A stretch of 64,000 bases of DNA, taken from NCBI GenBank assembly GCA_028023455.1, contig JAQFVV010000112.1:248001-312000 (forward strand), in the 5' to 3' direction. The DNA is from Epiperipatus broadwayi. Its lineage: Eukaryota > Onychophora > Udeonychophora > Euonychophora > Peripatidae. The notes below the pieces were generated by a model. The model worked only from the letters and a program-made list of their open reading frames with translations. It did no database searches and was not told the DNA's origin. Shown one piece after another: positions 57,603 to 64,000 of the stretch. A program made the position numbers and the translations under genes. Every line of letters begins with the position of its first letter. Positions within the stretch are counted from its first letter, which is position 1.

Positions 57603-59684
57603 AGATAGTTTATCAGTACGGTGTGTGTGTGAGACTGAAAAAGAGAATTATTTAAACTTTTAAAAGTCAATATAAAAGGTGTGAAAATCTTTGTAATTAA
57701 AAGGAGTAATTGAATTAATTTTAACGAAAGAGACTCTGGTTAAGTGTCCATCTTTTAAATCCCAAACTGGCTATTCGCAATATACACAAAGCTTAAAAAT
57801 AGAAATCCTAATTAAAAAAGTGAAGGCGCCGTTTAGGAAAAAATAAGTTTTTACAGAGTTTAAAATAGATTGAACTTTTTTGTACTAGAAGATTACTAAT
57901 ACGAACCAATTTGAAACAACTGGTCCCCATAATCTTAACAGGACTACACCAAAAATATCTGATAATGATAGAAATGTATGAAACCAATATTAAAATATGT
58001 ATATATATATACGTGAGTGTGTATATAAATAATAAAAAGTAAATAATCTCAAAGTGCCGTTAAAAGCATTTCCATGATTTTTTCACTTGCACTGTTGAAA
58101 AGAAGCTATCACTTATCTGGCCAATGTTCCAGTTGATTGTATTTCCATCTTTTTAACCCTAACTTTAAATAATTAAATATAAATTTTATTAACCAAAATG
58201 TAGATGCTTAGCTCCGTTAATATAAATCAACTTAATAAAAAAAAAATCTAAAATAAGATGGTTTACATTCTATTGATTAATTTTAAGCATTGGCTGGGTG
58301 ATATAATTTACATATCGTAATTGATTAGTTACGTGTACTTATGGTTTAAACATCCAAATCATCTCATCAGAATTGATAGTCCAACTTTTCTTCTAAATAT
58401 CATGATAACATTCCAGTTGGTTTCTAAGTTTATATAGATTAATTAATATGCACAATCAAATATATATTCAAACTTTGAAACCATCTGGTATGCAATTGTA
58501 AAGTATTTATAAGAATATTCAGGGTATCACTTCTAGTGGAAATATTAAAATGTTTAACCCCTTAATTCATTTAAGTAATAAGCGAAATATGTGTATGTCT
58601 TTAAAAAATATGTATATAGCAAACTCAATCTATTACCTTTTTCACAGATTTGTTAGCTTATGAAATTATGGAGGACAGTTGTAGGAGCAGTGTGAAAAGA
58701 TTTGATTGGTTATATATCTGTGTTCAATGTAGGCTCAAAATCATGTGATATTAAAGCTCTTCAAAAATAAAAATTATCAACAAAATTTAGTGCATATATA
58801 TTCCCACCCTCCAAAAGAAAATCATAATGAATTGTTAAAAAACAATTTTTAAGACTTATTCTTAAAATGTAATAATAATAAATAGCCATTCAATAATGAG
58901 TATAGCTATTCCAACTCCAAAAGAAAATGAATGAAAGAGACAGAGAAAAAAAGTACTATCACAAACAATAGTAGATTCTCATATAGGCTGTTCACCACTT
59001 GCAGACCATGTATACAAATCAGTAGCATAATTATTTATTATTTAATCTTCAAAAGAAAAGTAATCAAAAGAAAAGTAATCATGAGTTTGCTGTTTATAGA
59101 AGCCATGACACAAATGCTTGTAAGAGCATGACCTCTCTTGCACCAACATGGCACATTATGTCAATATTGGCACATTATGTCATTATATTTTCATTTTTAC
59201 AATGCATGTATTGATATTTATCTTAACAATGCATATTAAGTTGAAATCTTTATTATATAGCTAAAAATATCTAGACAATCATTTTCTGGCCATTACTGAA
59301 TGTCTTATTTGTTTAGATATGAGCAGTCTACTTAAAAGAAAAAATCTAATCCTGCTTCCGATTTTAAAAATTTCAAGGTTTACCAGAATTCAGGCTCAAA
59401 CTCTTCAAGTTCCAGCCCTAGCAAGCTGATGTACAAACTATTATGTCACATGACTTTTTAATACATTTTTATTAAATATTAACTTGTACAACTGTGGGAT
59501 TTATAACATTCATTTTTAATTTGAGGTCTGAAATTAAAAGTGAGTTATTTGAATCTGATAAGTTCTGAAATTATTAATTTTTTGATAAAATTTAATGCAC
59601 ACACTTAGAGAGTAGCATCTGCCCGAATGTTAAGTGATGATGGTATATTAGATGTGATAATATGTGGACTAAAAATCTTAAACT
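57603..59684. other. AT-rich non-coding stretch
   Basis: A TG run follows the LINE end (57622-57631). A TA microsatellite lies near 57998-58012. Two copies of TTGGCACATTATGTCA-like sequence lie near 59148 and 59168. No gene supported. Confidence 0.45.
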
Positions 59685-59914
59685 TTATTTAAACTTTTCA
59701 AATACAAACAACTTGTTAATAATGACACCCAAATAGACAGCACAGGTTACTAAATTACACAGCACTTTATGTAGTATTATTATTCTCAACTCTTCTTCAG
59801 GTTTACTGGCCTGATCAGTGATAATATTAGCATAAGAGTCAAAATTACATCTTTACATTTTTGAATATTGAATTTTAATTAACCAACTGAGCTATTCTGT
59901 TAGAAGCAACAGAT
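59685..59914 (-). mobile_element. tRNA-derived SINE, minus strand
   Basis: On the minus strand it opens CTGTTGCTTCTAACAGAATA, then AGCTCAGTTGG (A box), a weakened B-box region, CTAATATTATCACTGATCAG, CCTGAAGAAGAG, CTGTCTATTTGGGTGTCATT and ends AAAAGTTTAAATAAAG. It matches 60511-60785 throughout. Confidence 0.85.
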
Positions 59915-60510
59915 AGCAGAAATTTTACATATTTATGTATGAGGGTTGGTTCAAATCCTCCTGAGTTTTTCAATATTTTTAATACTTTTTTCTAAGAGCA
60001 AGATTAATTAGAAGTTTCCTTACATTATATGTAGTCACATTAGGTTAACTTATAGGATTATTTGCCTTGTAATATGATCAGCTTCCTTGAATTTTCTTTT
60101 TTGCACCTTTTTTTTTTCTATTCAATATTTTTGTATTTTCCATGTGAATGTGGAAGTATATTGGTGAGTCCTGTCACCCTGTTGAACAGCGATTGAAATA
60201 ACACAAATTAATAATTAAAGAGAAAGAACAACAGATGTGTCTAAATTAGCAGACTTGTATCTACTAATAACCATATGTTCAATTGGGAAAATATAAAAAT
60301 ATTAAATAGATAGGGGAGAGGTGCAAAATGATAATTCATACTCATATGACAATGATAAATAATTCTATAAGTCAAGTCAGTGTGGCAATACATAATATTT
60401 GAAAACCTCTAATAAACCTTGCTCTTAGAAAAAAACAAAAAAGATAAAATTTAAAGGACTTAGGAAGATGTGAACTAACCCTCATATATAAATATATGAA
60501 ATTCCTACTA

Positions 60511-60785
60511 CCTGTTGCCTCTGGAAGAATAGCTCAGTTGGTTGAGGTGTTGCCTTAAAATTCGATATTCAAAAATCTAAAGGTGTAAGTTTGATTCCTA
60601 TACTAATATTGTCACTGGTCAGGCCAGCAACTCTGAAGAAGGGTTAAAAATACTACTACTCAAAATATTGTGTAATTACTAACCTGTGTTGTCTGTTTGT
60701 GTGTTATTACTAAAAAGTTGTTTGTATTTGAAAAGTTTAAAATTTTCTATACATTCAACATTTAATGATAGATGTTGGAAATAGT
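60511..60785 (+). mobile_element. tRNA-derived SINE, plus strand, fullest copy
   Basis: The head CTGTTGCCTCTGGAAGAATA is followed by TAGCTCAGTTGG (a good Pol III A box, about 60529-60540) and GGTGTAAGTTTGATTCC (a B-box-like string, about 60582-60598). The unrelated body carries ATTGTCACTGGTCAGGCCAG, TGAAGAAGGG, GTCTGTTTGTGTGTTATTAC and the tail ATTCAACATTTAATGATAGA. The A and B boxes spaced about 45 bases apart show descent from a tRNA gene; the missing cloverleaf pairing shows it is not a tRNA gene now. Confidence 0.88.
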
Positions 60786-61185
60786 TTAGCATATTAGAGA
60801 GTAGCATTTATTCTTTACACTTCAAATGTAATAATCTGTATGTTTCTTTTGAAGGTTAAAGAATAAACAATTGCAGAATTAATTTGTCTGTATGTGTTTA
60901 TAATTGGGGAGTGATGTATATGGAAGTCTGCTATCATTTGTTGAAGTACATTTTTAAAATAAATTAAAAAATTGTTTTTTAATAACTTTATGTTTTTTAA
61001 AGACATATGTGTACTAAATTTTGTTTTGTTTTTTACTAATTTTGATTTTTGAAGAGTGTAAAAGTACATGATTGTCAGCATTATGTCTCAAAGTACAATT
61101 TAATAATATGAGATAAAAAAAATTATCTTTGATAAATATTTTTTATACAGTGCAATATTTATTGTAATATGTTTAGAAGTAAACT
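60786..61185. other. AT-rich non-coding stretch
   Basis: No feature recognised. The minus-strand frame at 60815-61081 has no domain. Confidence 0.4.
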
Positions 61186-61472
61186 AATCTTCACACATGT
61201 ACTGTTTAATATAAATTGACACACACTCACCCATAAACAAAGATTTTAAAGAACAAGTGAATTACTTGTACTTCAAGCTTATCTATATATTAGCCAACCA
61301 TGTGCCTTATTTTGTAAACTCAAGCCTGGAATAATGCATAGTAAACAATGATTGGCTTATATATAGATAAGCTTGAATGACAAGTGATTCACTTGTTTTT
61401 TAAAATCTTTGTTTATGGATGAGTGTGTGTCAATTTTTATTAAACAGTGCATGTGTGAAGATTAGCTTATTT
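61186..61472. mobile_element. Hairpin MITE, about 290 bp
   Basis: The left arm (about 61186-61305) is CTAATCTTCACACATG...ATAAACAAAGATTTTAAA...TTCAAGCTTATCTATATAT. It is mirrored by the right arm (about 61352-61472), ATATATAGATAAGCTTGAA...TTTAAAATCTTTGTTTAT...CATGTGTGAAGATTAG. A central loop of about 45 bp separates them. No coding capacity. A flanking TA or similar target duplication cannot be resolved in this AT-rich context. Confidence 0.88.
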
Positions 61473-61579
61473 CTGAATATATTATCTTTGGGAAAAAAGG
61501 TTCCAATCAAAATAAGTGTTTTTTTATTTTAATACATGATAAAAATCATAATCATTATAGTAGTAATTATCATCAAATG

Positions 61580-63165
61580 GTTAATTTTTCAGAAAATCAT
61601 GTAACATTAAAACACCAGAACTCACAAATTGAGTTTTGATCCAGGAATCTTTACATTTTACAGTATTACCAGTGTATTAAACCACTAAACATTGCATGAT
61701 CACCATCCTTCATGCTTACACAAACTGTTTACACAGAGGCTAAACTCTCCATACAGTAGTGCCACTCAGTGCAAGCCAGAATAATCAATGGATGCAAGAA
61801 GATTTGTGCATAAATCCCTATCTAGTACCTATTCATCCATTATCCCAGATTAGTTTCTAGCTTCTGGCTTTCATCAGTAAGGAGCCTTGGATGTGAGAGC
61901 ACTGCATGTAGATCTTTGGATCTAATGAAATCCACCAGCAAACATCATTTACTTTATTAGCTAACCATAAAGCTTTGAGTCAAAAATGAAAACACAATAA
62001 TGTTTTCAATTCAAACTCATTAGCTTGTATGGTCATATAAATCTGAACTCAGTTTAGCATCCATACTTTTTGGTGTCTTTGGTTTTTTAATAACCATAGT
62101 CACCATAATCCTATTAGGCATGATTGGCATTAAATCATTAGACATCCCATGATCACCATTCTTTATGCTTACATAAGCTGCTTACACAGAGGTTAAACTC
62201 TCCATACAGTAATGCCACTCACTGCAAGCCAGAGTACTATATGGAGAGTTTAGTCTCCATGTAAACCACTTGTGAAAGCACTATGAATGGTGATCATGTG
62301 ATGTTTAGTGATTTAATCGCAATCCTGCTCAATAGGATTATGGTGACAGTGGTTATTAAAGAACCAAGGATACCAAAAAGTATGATGCTGAACTGAGTTC
62401 AAATATAAATGACTATACAAGCCAATGAGCTTGAATTGAAAACATTATTGTGTTTTTATTTTGGACTTAAAGCTTTATAGTTAGCTAATAAGTTAAAGGT
62501 GGCTGCTGGAGGATTGCATTAGATCGTAAGATCTAGGTACATTGCTCTCAGATCCAAGGCTCCTTACTGAAGAAAGCCAGAAGCTAAAAATTAGTCTGGG
62601 GATATTGGATGAGTAGACACTGAATAAGAATTTTATGCACAAACTTTCTTGCAACCATTGATTACTCTGGCTTGCACTAAGTGTTGATACTGTATGGAGA
62701 GTTAAGCCTCTGTGTAAACAGCTTATGTAAGCATAAAGAATGGTGATTAAGTGATGTTTAGTGATTTAATACCAATCCTGCCCAATAGCATTATGGTGGC
62801 TGTGGTCATTAAAGAACCAAAGTCACCAAAACGTAATGATGCTGAAGTGAGTTCAGATCTGTATGACTATACAAGATCATGAGCTTGAAATGAAAACTTT
62901 ATTGTAAACACAATAATTTTGGACCCAAAGCTTTATAGTTAGTTAATAAGTTAAAAGGTGGCTGCTGGAGAATTGTATTAGATCGTAAGATCTAGGTGCA
63001 GTGCTCTCAAATCCAAGGTTCCTCACTGATGAAAGTCACAAGCTAGAAACTAGTCTAGGGATATTGGATGAATAGGTATTAGATAGGGATTTATGCTTAA
63101 ACCTTTTTGCAGCCATTGATTACTCTGGCTTGCACTGAGTGGTACTACTGTATGGAGAGTTTAGC
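61580..63165. mobile_element. Foldback cluster: one inverted and two tandem units
   Basis: One unit runs inverted (61741-62193) from AACTCTCCATACAGTAGTGC to GTTTACACAGAGG-like sequence. A 43-bp restart (62194-62236) follows, then two direct units in the opposite orientation (about 62237-62702 and 62703-63165). Each of these starts TGTATGGAGAGTT, passes GGTGATCATGTGATGTTTAG, AGGTGGCTGCTGGAG and GATCGTAAGATCTAGGT, and ends CATTGATTACTCTGGCTTGC. Units are about 450-465 bp. The left flank (61580-61740) holds ACTAAACATTGCATGATCAC. The single element at 41687-42290 is the same family. Confidence 0.85.
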
Positions 63166-64000
63166 CTTTAGTGTGCTAAAGATCACATTATTACTTATAA
63201 AAAAACCTTATTTTTTAAAAAAAAAATATTTGAGTGATAGTTCATAAATTAAGACTGTTAATTTGGTTTAGGAAGTTTTAAATAAAGATATTCAAAAGTT
63301 AAGTTTTATGTTTTCATAAGAATAAAAATAGTACTGTAAAATGATTTTCATCCTATATATAATATAATATTACTTATTTGTAAATATAACCTTTTTAAAA
63401 ACAATGTCATGTTATATATGACTTGCTTTATTTATTATTATATATATATTCCAAATTTTATTCTTATCTCAGTGCATCTTTTACCAAAGTATATACATTA
63501 ATAGAATACAACCAACTGCTACAGTTTCAACTGTGCTACCTGTGTTTAAAAATTCAAGTCTGGATCATGCATCTTAAATTAATCAAGTTTTGTATTTGTT
63601 AACATGTTATATGTTTGATTAATAGCTATTAAGATCTTAGCTTATTTAAATTTGTACTTGTGTTTGGATTTCCTTTTATCTAAAGTGGTGATTCAAGTTT
63701 GAATTTTCAAACACAGAATGATTGAAGGTGTAGCAATTGTTTGTATTCCATTACTATATGGTTTCATCTGGATTTATGCATTCTTTTAGTCATGTGTGTG
63801 TGTATATATATATATAAGTGTTTGTGTATTATATCTTTCATTTTATTTTTTTCACCATTATCTATGATGAATCAACCATGAGAAACAGTTTTTTTTTAAA
63901 AAAAAAGAAAATAGCCAGTTTAATATGCCTTGCATTTTGGTTTATTGTGGTGGTAGAATGGTAGATTCTAGAGTTCACAATCCATGGATAGAAGCTCCAA
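63166..64000. other. AT-rich non-coding stretch to window end
   Basis: A TG/TA microsatellite (about 63796-63815) and poly-A/T runs only. No gene supported. Confidence 0.45.

Noticed and set aside
60511-60600. Possible functional tRNA gene
   Set aside because: A and B boxes are present, but the acceptor and anticodon stems do not pair and the sequence continues into a repeated non-tRNA body. It is a SINE head.

Overview
The window is AT-rich eukaryotic DNA from what looks like an invertebrate animal. I see no host protein-coding gene, rRNA or functional tRNA gene. Nearly everything recognisable is transposable-element (TE) sequence, mostly inactivated by stops and frameshifts, plus tandem repeats, foldback (inverted-repeat) elements and TA/TG microsatellites. 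The mix (APE-type LINEs, an RTE-like LINE, a Penelope-like element with a GIY-YIG domain, tRNA-derived SINEs, foldback elements) would fit a mollusc such as a cephalopod, or another AT-rich invertebrate. That assignment is inference and cannot be fixed from this sequence alone.

The centrepiece is a nested TE composite at about 6.7-29.9 kb. An old non-LTR retrotransposon (called LINE A here; SGNH/esterase-like first ORF, endonuclease, reverse transcriptase, C-terminal zinc knuckle) is split into three collinear pieces: 6714-7997, about 16306-17221 and 27368-29940. The first gap holds a second, L1/Tx1-like LINE (LINE B, about 8.0-16.3 kb), whose RT gene is itself split by a 652-bp solo LTR (12744-13395, TG...CA ends, 5-bp target duplication). 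The second gap holds a Penelope-like element (17222-19180), followed by an LTR retrotransposon on the minus strand with very long direct repeats of about 2.5 kb (19181-21659 and 24822-27361) and an internal region coding only a Gag-like protein. Junctions and target duplications give a relative order: LINE A first, then LINE B and the Penelope-like element, then the solo LTR (into LINE B) and the long-LTR element (into the Penelope tail).

Other LINE material: a second, 5'-truncated LINE A copy at 33.5-36.2 kb, a 3' fragment at 56.7-57.6 kb, a diverged relative on the minus strand at 38.7-39.8 kb, an RTE-like LINE at 40.0-41.3 kb, and fossil fragments at 0.9-1.5 kb and 46.6-46.9 kb.

From 41 kb to the end the sequence is mainly low-complexity AT-rich DNA with discrete repeats: a 17-bp G-rich minisatellite between two 213-bp direct repeats (43.26-44.43 kb), a 1.1-kb palindrome (52.7-53.8 kb), a degenerate array of roughly 75-bp units (55.6-56.1 kb), SINEs (59.7 and 60.5 kb), a hairpin MITE (61.2 kb) and an inverted/tandem foldback cluster (61.6-63.2 kb) related to a single copy at 41.7-42.3 kb. 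No cellular pathway or operon is present. The biology shown is TE nesting, decay and repeat formation.
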